Positions 8,082-15,296 are shown, counted from the stretch's first letter. The stretch: DNA of 17,868 nt from Treponema sp. (GCA_020216655.1 JAIWNU010000126.1:1-17868); one strand, 5' to 3'. The notes: generated from the sequence alone by a model not told the origin. Numbers and translations are program-made.

Positions 8082-9326
8082 ATGGAGCATGGAAAAAAAC
8101 GGCGGAAGAACCTGACTAACCTACGATGGTTTAACCGCCTTTTAAAATGGACCTTTGGCAGGTGGCTGAAACGGGTGTACCGGATAGAAGTCCGGGGACA
8201 TGAAGTGCTGCAAAATCTCAGGGCCCCCTATGTTGTGGTAGCTAACCATGTCAGTACCCGGGATCCCTTTTGGATTTCTGTGTTTGTCCCCGGCCCCGTG
8301 TTCTGGGTCGGCAGTGACAGCAACATGCGATCCACCCTGATGCGGTGGCTCTTAAAGCTGGTAGGCACCATTCCCAAAGCAAAGGTTATTCCCGATATAG
8401 AGACTGTAAACGATATTGTCCAGGTAGTGCGGCGTCAGAAGGGCATAATCGGTCTATTCCCCGAAGGTGCCCAAAGCTGGAATGGTTCGACATTACCCCT
8501 GGTCCCATCGACCGCAAAGTTGCTCAAGATTCTTAAGGTTCCTGTAGTGCGGGTACTCATTCGGGGCGGCTATTTCGCACTCCCCCGCTGGACTTGGAAA
8601 CGCCGCCGCGGGACAGTGATCCTGGATTTTTCGCTTTTGTTCACGCCCGAACAGCTTGCAGCCACACCGGTAGAAGCGCTTTCACTTGCTTTGGACCAGG
8701 CTTTAAGCCATGATGAGTTTACCGATCCGTACCTTGCAGGAAAGCCTTACCGCAGCCTCCGCAGGGCAGAGCATGTTGAGCTCTCCCTGTATCTATGCTC
8801 TAACTGTGAATCTATTGGCTCCCTGCGGAGCCGGGGCAACCGGCTTTTCTGTACCGCCTGCGGATCTCTTTGGAAACTGGACCGCTTTTATCGTCTGCGG
8901 AAGGAGTCGGCCCCGTACCGCAGTTTTAGCAGTATTCCCGAATGGGATGTCTGGCAGGCGCAGATGGTTCAGGAAAAAGTAAGACGGGCGGCTTCTGAGG
9001 CACCCAATCATCCTATTATTTCCGATCCGGGGGTTCTTTTGTTCCAGGGTCGTAAGGCAAATCCCCTCCGCCGCATCCGCACGGGAACCCTGATCCTGTT
9101 CCCCGACAGGCTGGAACTCGCAACCCTTTCGGGCGAACGGCTCCAGTTTCCCCTGCAAAGCCTGGAAGGAATTACGGTGCTGAAGCGGCAGCTTTTAGAA
9201 TTTTACCAGGGCCGCACTTTGTACCAGGTCCGTTTTCCCTTCCGGTACATGTCGGCCCGTAAATGGCAGGACCTCATGCTGGCTCTCCAGTACTACCAGG
9301 CTAAAGTTGCTCATTCTATTCCGTAA
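8082..9326 (+). CDS. PlsC-type acyltransferase with zinc-ribbon C-terminal extension
   Basis: Residues about 30-210 form a lysophospholipid acyltransferase (PlsC/AGPAT) domain: catalytic NHVSTRD (NH-x4-D, His56 and Asp61), then FPEGAQS (126-132, normally FPEGxRS), which binds the glycerol-phosphate. The expected reaction is acyl transfer to 1-acyl-glycerol-3-phosphate or a related lysolipid at the membrane. The N-terminus is very basic. Unlike ordinary PlsC (about 240 residues) it continues to 414: two CxxC pairs (Cys239/242 and Cys257/260) make a zinc ribbon, followed by a beta-rich domain (about 315-405, GTLILFPDRLELATL) that recalls PH/GRAM folds, though I cannot prove that. No Shine-Dalgarno precedes the ATG; CATACT ends 6 nt before it. 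It lies 54 nt after the GH65 gene. Its last 11 nt overlap the convergent transporter gene. Confidence 0.85.
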   Translation: MEHGKKRRKNLTNLRWFNRLLKWTFGRWLKRVYRIEVRGHEVLQNLRAPYVVVANHVSTRDPFWISVFVPGPVFWVGSDSNMRSTLMRWLLKLVGTIPKAKVIPDIETVNDIVQVVRRQKGIIGLFPEGAQSWNGSTLPLVPSTAKLLKILKVPVVRVLIRGGYFALPRWTWKRRRGTVILDFSLLFTPEQLAATPVEALSLALDQALSHDEFTDPYLAGKPYRSLRRAEHVELSLYLCSNCESIGSLRSRGNRLFCTACGSLWKLDRFYRLRKESAPYRSFSSIPEWDVWQAQMVQEKVRRAASEAPNHPIISDPGVLLFQGRKANPLRRIRTGTLILFPDRLELATLSGERLQFPLQSLEGITVLKRQLLEFYQGRTLYQVRFPFRYMSARKWQDLMLALQYYQAKVAHSIP

Positions 9327-10722
9327 ACCACCAGGATGTAGGCCGTGCCAGGGTTTTACGTCTTGCCAATATGCCATAGGTTACGAGTACATATACCAGA
9401 TAGAGAAACGCGATTCCCATCATGATCCAGAAGGGTACCATGGTACCCTGTACCGCAGCCTGGGCCGGAAGGTTTATTGCCAGTATAAAAGGTATGGCAA
9501 GGAGAAAGGTTAGTCCCGCCGAAAGCATATAATCCGAGGCCACCTTGGTTTTAAATTCCGGGTCAATGACCCTGAGTAAGGCAAGGCCTGTGGAAAGGGT
9601 TCCTGTGGAGACCCCATATATCATGAGCATCCGTTCAAATTGGTAATCCCGGAACATCCGGGAACAGAACCAGGGCACAATGATTGTGGTCATGATCCCG
9701 CAGAGGGTGGACATGAGCAGGATGGGGAACCAGAATGTGGTAACAAAGACCAAAGAAATCGCCGCAATAGAGCCTGCTACCATGTAGTCCACAGAGAAAC
9801 CGGAAATGCGGGAGAGGGTTTCGTTATCCAGAAGGTGATCTATCCTTATCGCTTCAATTATTTTACGCATGATGATAGCGGTAATCGATGAAAAAATAAA
9901 ATTGATGCCCCACAGGTTAACCGCAAGATCCCGGCCCGCTTTTCCGAGCAATGAAAGGCCCATGGTAAGTGCTGAGAGCAAAAGAAAGGACAGAAAATAG
10001 GTTAATAGGACTGCGGCACTATGGAAACTAAAGGAGTCGATAGCTTCGTTGTCTGTGGTGAGCCGGGCTCCCACCGGTTTTGTCTCTTCCCGGCCCACAA
10101 TACCGGTCAGCATTGACCTGTTTTGCATGCTTGAAAGGAGCTCGCTTTTAAGCCAGCCTTTTTTAAGTCCATGGTTAATAAGGAATACCCCGCCAAAACT
10201 AGCCCAGAGGTATCCGATAGCCGCAAAGGTTAATCCGATGCTGGAGGCCCCACTAAAACCTATGGTTTCCCAGCCCTTGCCGATCGCGAAGGCCTGGCCG
10301 GGGCCTAAGGCAAAGCCCAGGGGTAAAAAGAGACCGAAGGCAGGAAATATTTTCGGCAAGAAAAGGAGGGTAAGACCCAGGCCGAGCAGGGCTTGTGTCG
10401 CATATCCCAAAAGAATCCCAGTAGACATGCCAAGTACTCCGCCGCCCTTGTGACCCTTAATTTTGGGGGGCGACGCGCGGAGGCTCATGGAAATAAAGGA
10501 TATATTCAGGAGATGATACACCAGTTCACCGAGCTTGTTTTGATCATAACCTAAGGCCGGGAAAAGGTAGTTATACACCGGCAGAAGTAAAAAACCTGCG
10601 GTAAGGGCGTTGGGAATTAAATATTTCTGAAAGAACCGTACCCTGGCCCTCAGAAAGGTCGCCGCAATGAGGGCTATGGAGATTGCCCCCGCATCAATTA
10701 CCGGTTTCCATGAAAAATCCAT
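9316..10722 (-). CDS. GltS-family (ESS) sodium-dependent carboxylate/glutamate symporter homologue
   Basis: This 468-residue polytopic membrane protein has the two-repeat GltS layout: an N-terminal helix ending in a basic turn and FFQKYLIPNALTAGFLLLP (31-49, compare LKKYTIPEPVAGG of E. coli GltS, from memory), and a re-entrant, Gly-rich loop LGFALGPGQAFAIG (135-148) in the position of the GltS SGGHGTG loop. It is about 65 residues longer than E. coli GltS, mainly in a central cytoplasmic segment (about 190-235). Substrate is unproven; glutamate is only the family default. AAGGAGG lies 8 nt upstream (complement of 10731-10737), and the gene begins 24 nt after the histidine kinase stop, so it is the third gene of that operon. 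Confidence 0.8.
   Translation of the reverse strand: MDFSWKPVIDAGAISIALIAATFLRARVRFFQKYLIPNALTAGFLLLPVYNYLFPALGYDQNKLGELVYHLLNISFISMSLRASPPKIKGHKGGGVLGMSTGILLGYATQALLGLGLTLLFLPKIFPAFGLFLPLGFALGPGQAFAIGKGWETIGFSGASSIGLTFAAIGYLWASFGGVFLINHGLKKGWLKSELLSSMQNRSMLTGIVGREETKPVGARLTTDNEAIDSFSFHSAAVLLTYFLSFLLLSALTMGLSLLGKAGRDLAVNLWGINFIFSSITAIIMRKIIEAIRIDHLLDNETLSRISGFSVDYMVAGSIAAISLVFVTTFWFPILLMSTLCGIMTTIIVPWFCSRMFRDYQFERMLMIYGVSTGTLSTGLALLRVIDPEFKTKVASDYMLSAGLTFLLAIPFILAINLPAQAAVQGTMVPFWIMMGIAFLYLVYVLVTYGILARRKTLARPTSWWFTE
9432..9449. repeat. Perfect 18-bp palindrome inside the GltS-like gene
   Basis: AGGGTACCATGGTACCCT is its own reverse complement with no spacer. It encodes part of QGTMVPF near the C-terminus of the transporter. 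Being intragenic and loop-free, it is more likely coincidence or a protein site than an RNA structure. Confidence 0.6.
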
Positions 10723-10746
10723 AACAATAGCCTCCTTGCGATTTGC

Positions 10747-11928
10747 TCAGGTTTCACTGCTGGTTAGATCTGGCGGTACTTTGGGCAAACGGACGGTAAA
10801 AGTTGTTCCAGTTCCTTCCTTGCTCTGTACCGAAATGGTCCCCCCAAGGGCTTCTATTATTCGTTTTACAATGGTCAGCCCCAAGCCGGTTGTCTTTTCT
10901 CCATGCAGTCCCCGTTCACCCTTTTGAAAGGCCTTAAAAAGCTGTTGCTGCTGGGTCTCACTCATCCCCTTTCCTTGGTCGGCCACTGCAAGCTCCCAAT
11001 ATTGAGCAGCGTTTTTTAGTATAACCTGAATTTCCTTCCCTTCGCTGCTAAATTTAATGGCGTTGCTTATGAGGTTGTTGAGAATTTGGTTAATTTTTGC
11101 AGGATCAGTGTACACCGGATCCAGGGGATCCGCGATAAAGGATATAGGAATCCTGTGGCGGGCCGCCAAGGTTTTGTTAATACGAAGGTTATCTTCTACC
11201 AGCTTTACAACATCAACCTTTTCATACTCCAAGTTGACCGACCCATTTTCTATTCTGGAATAATCCAGCAGGTCTTCTATCAGAGACACCATAAAATGGC
11301 TGGCCTCTTGGATCGCCCGAATGATTTCTAGATAATCTTTGTTATCGATGACTGATGCAAGATAATCGCACTGAAGCAGAATCCCATGGAGGGGATTCCG
11401 CAAATCATGGGCTGCCATACCGAGAAATTTATTTTTTTCTGTATTGATGAACTCCAGTTCGGCATTTTTTTTAGCCAGTTCACGTTGTACAGTAACTAAT
11501 TCATTGTTGAGCCGGCTGATTTCTTCATATAAAGAAGGTTCTATTGCATCTCTTTTGATGTAATTGCGTATGAGCGTGGCCTGTTCATTGGTCATTTTCA
11601 TGAGCTCTTCGAAGAGCCGCTGGGTTTCTTGACTGTTTTCCGATGCGATAATAAATGTCTGGTTTTCCGAAGCAATACCGCTAAAGTGTAAAACCCGAGG
11701 CGAATTATACAGAACAAGCTCCCAATCTAAGACTGTTCCAGCCTTATGAAGCTCCGCGAGAAAGGACAGGGCTTTTCCTAAGGAGTTGCGGTCTATAAGA
11801 CGGGTGAATAAAAAGGGCGGTTCAAGTTCAATGCCAATATCATCCCTTACAACTTCAAGAACAGTGTCATTTATATCACAGTTAAAAATGAGACCATGCT
11901 GCATTTCTTGCCTCGATGTTACATTCAT
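10747..11928 (-). CDS. PAS-like sensor histidine kinase coupled to the B12-binding protein
   Basis: This soluble 393-residue kinase has no membrane helix. Order: an N-terminal PAS-like domain (about 10-100, ending FIIASENSQET), a coiled coil (about 130-168), the HisKA helix with phospho-acceptor His174 in MAAHDLRNP, and an HATPase_c domain with N box (NQILNNLISNAIKF, 280-293), G1 DQGKG (317-321) and G2 TTGLGLTIVKR (346-356). All catalytic residues are present, so it should autophosphorylate. The start at 11928 gives an ATGA overlap with the B12 gene; an upstream ATG at 12003 lies within that gene. The missing input signal probably comes from the B12 protein made from the same message. No response regulator is encoded in the window, so its target is unknown. 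Confidence 0.93.
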   Translation of the reverse strand: MNVTSRQEMQHGLIFNCDINDTVLEVVRDDIGIELEPPFLFTRLIDRNSLGKALSFLAELHKAGTVLDWELVLYNSPRVLHFSGIASENQTFIIASENSQETQRLFEELMKMTNEQATLIRNYIKRDAIEPSLYEEISRLNNELVTVQRELAKKNAELEFINTEKNKFLGMAAHDLRNPLHGILLQCDYLASVIDNKDYLEIIRAIQEASHFMVSLIEDLLDYSRIENGSVNLEYEKVDVVKLVEDNLRINKTLAARHRIPISFIADPLDPVYTDPAKINQILNNLISNAIKFSSEGKEIQVILKNAAQYWELAVADQGKGMSETQQQQLFKAFQKGERGLHGEKTTGLGLTIVKRIIEALGGTISVQSKEGTGTTFTVRLPKVPPDLTSSET

Positions 11929-12971
11929 GCGGTCAGCTTTTCCGCCATCTTGACTGCCTGAACCGCATCGGGGGCCCAGGCGTCTGCTCCAACTTTCTGC
12001 CATAAAGTAGGACTTGCGTTAAAGGGATAACCTCCTACCATGATTTTTATTGATGGTGAAATCCTGTGTATTTCATTGATATAGGTTTTCAGTTCCGGCA
12101 AATGAAAGGTCATGGTGACCGAAAGGGCAATGAGATCCGGTTTTTTTTCTGTTATGGTTTTTAACAGGTCCTTAAGCGGCGTGCTGGCTCCAATAAAGTA
12201 AGAATCCCATCCCTCAAGCTCAAAAATGTCTGCCACCATACGGGCCCCGAGTTCATGCAATTCTCCGCCTACGCATGCAACAATCACATGCTTATGCTTG
12301 AGTTCTCCATTAAACAATTGTGAATACAGTTGAGCCATAATCATTTGAGTGGCGGCGGAACAAAAATGCTCCTGGGCTACTGAAATCCTGTTAAGCTGCC
12401 AGAGCCTGCCAATTTCCTGCTGTGATTTCTGGAAAACCTCCAAATAAATATCTTTTATAGAGGCTCCATTCTTTATTGCCTGTCCGATAATATCGCTTGC
12501 CGTTCTGCGGTCTGCTGCAAGCAGGGCATTTAAATAGCTACGAGCTACAGTCCCCAGAGGAGAAGATTCATCAATATAGCTTGTTTGAATCGGTTCTTCC
12601 GAGGTCAAAAGATGAACGCTTTGTTCCAGCAAATTACAGGCTGGTTCAGTCTCTGGTGGGCTAAAGCGCAAATTCAGAACATCTTTCATTAACTGGATTG
12701 TTTCTTGCAGTATCTGAATTGGAAGTTCAATGGAATTAAAGAGCGTTTTTACCCAGCTTATATAGTTCATAAAAAGTATTGGCTCTTCTGTCTCGAGGGC
12801 TTCGGCAAGGAACAAAAAATGATATTCCCCATCCTGGATGCTTTTTTTATATCCCTCAGTTCCGTACCGGCTTTTAAATTCCGGATAACGTTCATAAAAC
12901 GTATCCACGACCGAAGCCGCTAGTTCAGTTTTACCCAGTCGAATCTGAATTCCAAGCTCTGTGCGAGTCAT
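11925..12971 (-). CDS. Cobalamin-binding sensor protein with CarH-type W-x9-EH cap
   Basis: This 348-residue soluble protein has three parts. Residues 1-105 are helical, with a pattern (HFLFLAEALETEEPILFMNYISWVK) seen in other stand-alone B12 sensors; it is not a MerR DNA-binding domain. Residues about 140-215 are the helical B12 cap, with Trp191, nine residues, then Glu201-His202: the W-x9-EH signature that surrounds the upper face of adenosylcobalamin in CarH. Residues about 227-345 are the Rossmann B12 domain: ELHELG (237-242, His239 as lower ligand), SVT (284-286) and VGG (312-314). The expected role is to sense light or cobalamin state and to steer the kinase encoded by the overlapping next gene. 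Where CarH has a His after the Trp, this protein has Gln192. No Shine-Dalgarno precedes the ATG. A corrinoid methyltransferase subunit is the main alternative, disfavoured by the cap motif and context. Confidence 0.9.
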   Translation of the reverse strand: MTRTELGIQIRLGKTELAASVVDTFYERYPEFKSRYGTEGYKKSIQDGEYHFLFLAEALETEEPILFMNYISWVKTLFNSIELPIQILQETIQLMKDVLNLRFSPPETEPACNLLEQSVHLLTSEEPIQTSYIDESSPLGTVARSYLNALLAADRRTASDIIGQAIKNGASIKDIYLEVFQKSQQEIGRLWQLNRISVAQEHFCSAATQMIMAQLYSQLFNGELKHKHVIVACVGGELHELGARMVADIFELEGWDSYFIGASTPLKDLLKTITEKKPDLIALSVTMTFHLPELKTYINEIHRISPSIKIMVGGYPFNASPTLWQKVGADAWAPDAVQAVKMAEKLTA

Positions 12972-12977
12972 AGTTTT

Positions 12978-13005
12978 AGTATATTAGTTAAATTCTGAAA
13001 ATCAA
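12978..13005 (-). promoter_or_regulatory. Promoter of the B12-sensor operon, probably leaderless
   Basis: On the minus strand TTGATT (13005-13000), a 16-nt spacer and TATACT (12983-12978) precede the ATG at 12971 by 6 nt. The expected start point coincides with the ATG, and no Shine-Dalgarno exists. Confidence 0.5.
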
Positions 13006-13016
13006 ACGAGCAAGGT

Positions 13017-13045
13017 TTGAAAATAGACCAAGCCTCGAATACACT
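13017..13045 (+). promoter_or_regulatory. Sigma-70-like promoter of the Rieske oxygenase gene
   Basis: TTGAAA (13017-13022), 17-nt spacer, TACACT (13040-13045). The expected start near 13052 leaves a leader of about 27 nt that contains AAGGAGG. Its -35 box is only 11 nt from the -35 box of the divergent B12-sensor promoter. Confidence 0.5.
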
Positions 13046-13078
13046 TAAAGGCGGTCCCCAGGGCAAAAAGGAGGCTCT

Positions 13079-14044
13079 ATGCTGCGGAACCAATGGTATG
13101 TGGTGCTCGAATCCCGGGAGGTTAAAAAAGAACCGGTGGGCTGTGTCCGTTTGGGTGAGCGGCTTGTTTTCTGGCGGACCTCCGCTGGGCAAGTTGTCTG
13201 CCAACTTGATCGCTGTGCTCATCGGGGGGCAGCCCTGGCTAAAGGCAAGGTGTTACCAAATGATCATATTCAGTGTCCCTTTCACGGCCTGGAATACAAC
13301 GAGAAAGGTCAATGCACCTGTATACCCGCCAACGGCCGCGCCGAGCCCGTCCCGGAACAATTCAGAATTAAAAGCTATCCTACTTATGAATCTCAGGGTT
13401 TTATCTGGATCTTCTGGGGAGATGAAGTCCCCCAAAAAGATCCCCGTTTTTTTGATGACATAGGGCCAGAGCTGAGCTATGGCGCCGTCATAGACCCCTG
13501 GGAAAATCACTACAGCCGGGTCATCGAAAACCAGCTTGATATGGCCCATCTCCCCTTTGTGCATTACAACACGATCGGCCGGGGAAACCGCACCGTGGTA
13601 GACGGGCCGGGGCTGCTCAAGGTAGATGAGGGCTTCTTTATTTATGTCTACAACCGTCGGGATGACGGTACCAAACGGCGGACCAGCGAAGAAGTGCCGG
13701 TTCCCAATCCTCATAATGAATTTAAGCTTGAGTTTATTTTCCCCAACCTATGGGAAAATTATATATCGCAGAAGGTGCGGGTCCTGGCAGCCTTTGTGCC
13801 CGTAGACGATACCCACACCCTTATGTACCTGCGGTTTTATCAGTCCTTTATGAGGTTCCCTGTGCTATCTCGTTTTATAAATTGGCTGGGAGGCCGGATG
13901 AATCTTTTTATTGCCCACCAGGACAGGCAGGTGGTGGAGACCCAGATTCCGAAGGGGCCCGGCGAGGGCACCGGCGAAAACCTTTTCCCCGGAGACCTGC
14001 CGATTATGGAATACCGCAAAATGCGGCTTAAAGCAAAGGCTTAA
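13079..14044 (+). CDS. Rieske [2Fe-2S] non-haem iron oxygenase, alpha-subunit type
   Basis: This 321-residue protein has the complete architecture of Rieske oxygenases. The N-terminal Rieske domain holds Cys46-x-His48 (CAHRG) and Cys66-x2-His69 (CPFHG). The catalytic domain holds a mononuclear iron site, Asp154-x2-His157-x4-His162 (DMAHLPFVH), with the third ligand probably Asp282 in AHQDRQVVETQ, the position and sequence style of PaO/CAO-like members. It should use O2 and two electrons to hydroxylate or demethylate an organic substrate; the substrate cannot be read from the sequence. No ferredoxin or reductase partner is nearby. AAGGAGG (13068-13074) lies 4 nt before the ATG. It is divergent from the B12 sensor/kinase operon, which suggests shared control. 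Its stop overlaps the next convergent gene by 4 nt. Confidence 0.92.
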   Translation: MLRNQWYVVLESREVKKEPVGCVRLGERLVFWRTSAGQVVCQLDRCAHRGAALAKGKVLPNDHIQCPFHGLEYNEKGQCTCIPANGRAEPVPEQFRIKSYPTYESQGFIWIFWGDEVPQKDPRFFDDIGPELSYGAVIDPWENHYSRVIENQLDMAHLPFVHYNTIGRGNRTVVDGPGLLKVDEGFFIYVYNRRDDGTKRRTSEEVPVPNPHNEFKLEFIFPNLWENYISQKVRVLAAFVPVDDTHTLMYLRFYQSFMRFPVLSRFINWLGGRMNLFIAHQDRQVVETQIPKGPGEGTGENLFPGDLPIMEYRKMRLKAKA

Positions 14045-14439
14045 GATTTTTTAGCTGCAGCCTTTATGTAGAGGGGGGTACTGGTAATTTCTTTGTCATC
14101 AATATAGAGAATAAAATTGATGACCGTGGGCATTTTGCATTTTAGATCCATAAATGAATAGAGCAGGTGGACTACCGAAGATGCATTTCCCACATCCCTG
14201 ATGGTCAAGGTGCCTTCCACGGGCTGGACATAGCTGTTTCCGTCCAGATCCCTTGCCTCAATCTTGAAGCTGTGGATCCCCAGTTCCCAGATGTCAAAGC
14301 GGAGCCGCACCGCCAGAGCAAAGGACTGGTGGGTCATGGGAAACACTTTAGCCACAATAGTGTCAAAGGTGCCCACTATCGTGAGCTTCCCGTTGTTTTC
14401 CTGGGCGAAATCGCAGAGCGTATAGAGTTCTACCTTCAT
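14041..14439 (-). CDS. DUF6941-family small protein
   Basis: This 132-residue protein begins MKVELYTLCDFAQENNGKLTIVGTFDTI, the characteristic start of the family I know as DUF6941 (short proteins of unknown function that begin with a cytosolic-looking CD-A strand and GKL-IVG-FD turn). The rest is beta-rich, with HSFKIEARDLDGN and TLTIRDVGN, suggesting one small beta-sandwich. There is no signal peptide, membrane helix or catalytic motif. TATAGT lies 11 nt before the ATG and no Shine-Dalgarno is seen, so the leader would be very short. It is 41 nt downstream of the DNA-repair pair on the same strand, but a palindrome separates them. Function is unknown. Confidence 0.75.
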   Translation of the reverse strand: MKVELYTLCDFAQENNGKLTIVGTFDTIVAKVFPMTHQSFALAVRLRFDIWELGIHSFKIEARDLDGNSYVQPVEGTLTIRDVGNASSVVHLLYSFMDLKCKMPTVINFILYIDDKEITSTPLYIKAAAKKS

Positions 14440-14473
14440 AGAGTAGGGCTACTATACCAAAAGAACCACATTA

Positions 14474-14487
14474 CTCCTAGCTAGGAG
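14474..14487. repeat. 14-bp perfect palindrome at the 3' end of the DUF4130 gene
   Basis: CTCCTAGCTAGGAG is its own reverse complement and contains the stop codon of the minus-strand gene (TAG, complement of 14481-14483). It lies about 35 nt upstream of the DUF6941 start. It could be a protein site or weak hairpin; there is no U-run. Confidence 0.5.
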
Positions 14488-15296
14488 CGGCGGAACTGCA
14501 CCTCAGGCAAATATTTCCAGTATCGCAGGGGCATGAGCCGTTTTTGCAGCTCCGGATTCTTTCGGGAATCTATATTGATGACCTCATGGTATTCCTGCCA
14601 AAGGGCTTCGAATTCGTCGGGCACAAGACCTGCGGGGGGCGAAAAGGGGGGATCCTCCGGATCATAGGCTGCCAAAACTGGCTCGTCTCTGCCGTTGCAG
14701 GAAAGTACCAGGTGCCGTTTTTCGTCCTCTACGGCCCATGCGGAGCAGCCAAAGCGGCGCCGTAATGGTTCCGCCAGGCCAGGCAAGGCAAAGGTGTCAG
14801 GCTCGCAGCGAGCCACAAGATAGCCCTCTTGGGTAGGCTTAAAACGGAGCAGCCCCAGGAGCCGGTCCAGTTCCCTGAGGTATCGCTGCGATGCCCGTAA
14901 AACGGTCTCGCAGGGCGGCCAGGAACGGTCTGTGCGCAGCTGTTCCATGATTGTCCTGTTCGGAGCCTGTAGCAGCTTCAAGGCGTAATTAAGAATATCC
15001 CGTTCTATAAGCTCATCGCTCATCCATGCCTGAATACAGTCCTGATAGGCTTCTGGTGAGCACGTTTTAAGGGAGCTAATAGCAGCCCTGCTTTTCTGTT
15101 CCAGGTTGGGGCCGGTGAGGGGCCCAGCAATACCAAGTTCTGCTTCTGAAAAGAGTGATGGACCGGATGTTTCATCCCATCCTTCAGGTTTGCAGCGCCG
15201 GACCCGTTCGGGAACATTTCCCGAGTCCAATACATCCTGAAGGAGGGCAAAAAAGCCCTCGAGAGTTCCGTTGTAAAACACTTCCTGAGCCGACAT
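14481..15296 (-). CDS. TIGR03915/DUF4130 putative DNA-repair protein
   Basis: This 271-residue protein matches the family typed as TIGR03915 with a DUF4130 C-terminus: a start of the form VFYNGTLEGFFALLQDVL, a middle repair-like segment (RASQRYLRELDRLLGLLRFKPTQEGYLVARCEPD), and the closing MPLRYWKYLPEV (compare MP-RYWK-LPEA in DUF4130). The family is always, in my knowledge, encoded beside the radical SAM protein TIGR03916, as here, and DUF4130 is also found fused to uracil-DNA-glycosylase-like UdgX proteins. A role in base repair or modification is therefore inferred; the chemistry is not established. I prefer the ATG at 15296 because GGGAG (complement of 15309-15305) lies 8 nt before it; the ATG at 15311 would add MGDMK. 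The gene follows its partner by about 57 nt. Confidence 0.87.
   Translation of the reverse strand: MSAQEVFYNGTLEGFFALLQDVLDSGNVPERVRRCKPEGWDETSGPSLFSEAELGIAGPLTGPNLEQKSRAAISSLKTCSPEAYQDCIQAWMSDELIERDILNYALKLLQAPNRTIMEQLRTDRSWPPCETVLRASQRYLRELDRLLGLLRFKPTQEGYLVARCEPDTFALPGLAEPLRRRFGCSAWAVEDEKRHLVLSCNGRDEPVLAAYDPEDPPFSPPAGLVPDEFEALWQEYHEVINIDSRKNPELQKRLMPLRYWKYLPEVQFRRS

Noticed and set aside
10049..10453. 134-codon + strand open frame, Pro- and Lys-rich
   Set aside because: Antisense of the membrane segments of the GltS-like gene, which explains its odd composition.
11929..12003. Longer start for the histidine kinase at 12003
   Set aside because: The extra 25 residues lie inside the B12 gene's C-terminus in another frame and look non-protein-like; the ATGA overlap at 11928 is the usual coupling arrangement.
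11925..12971. Corrinoid methyltransferase subunit as identity of the B12 protein
   Set aside because: The W-x9-EH cap and the overlapping kinase fit a sensor; no methyltransferase or corrinoid activation gene is nearby.
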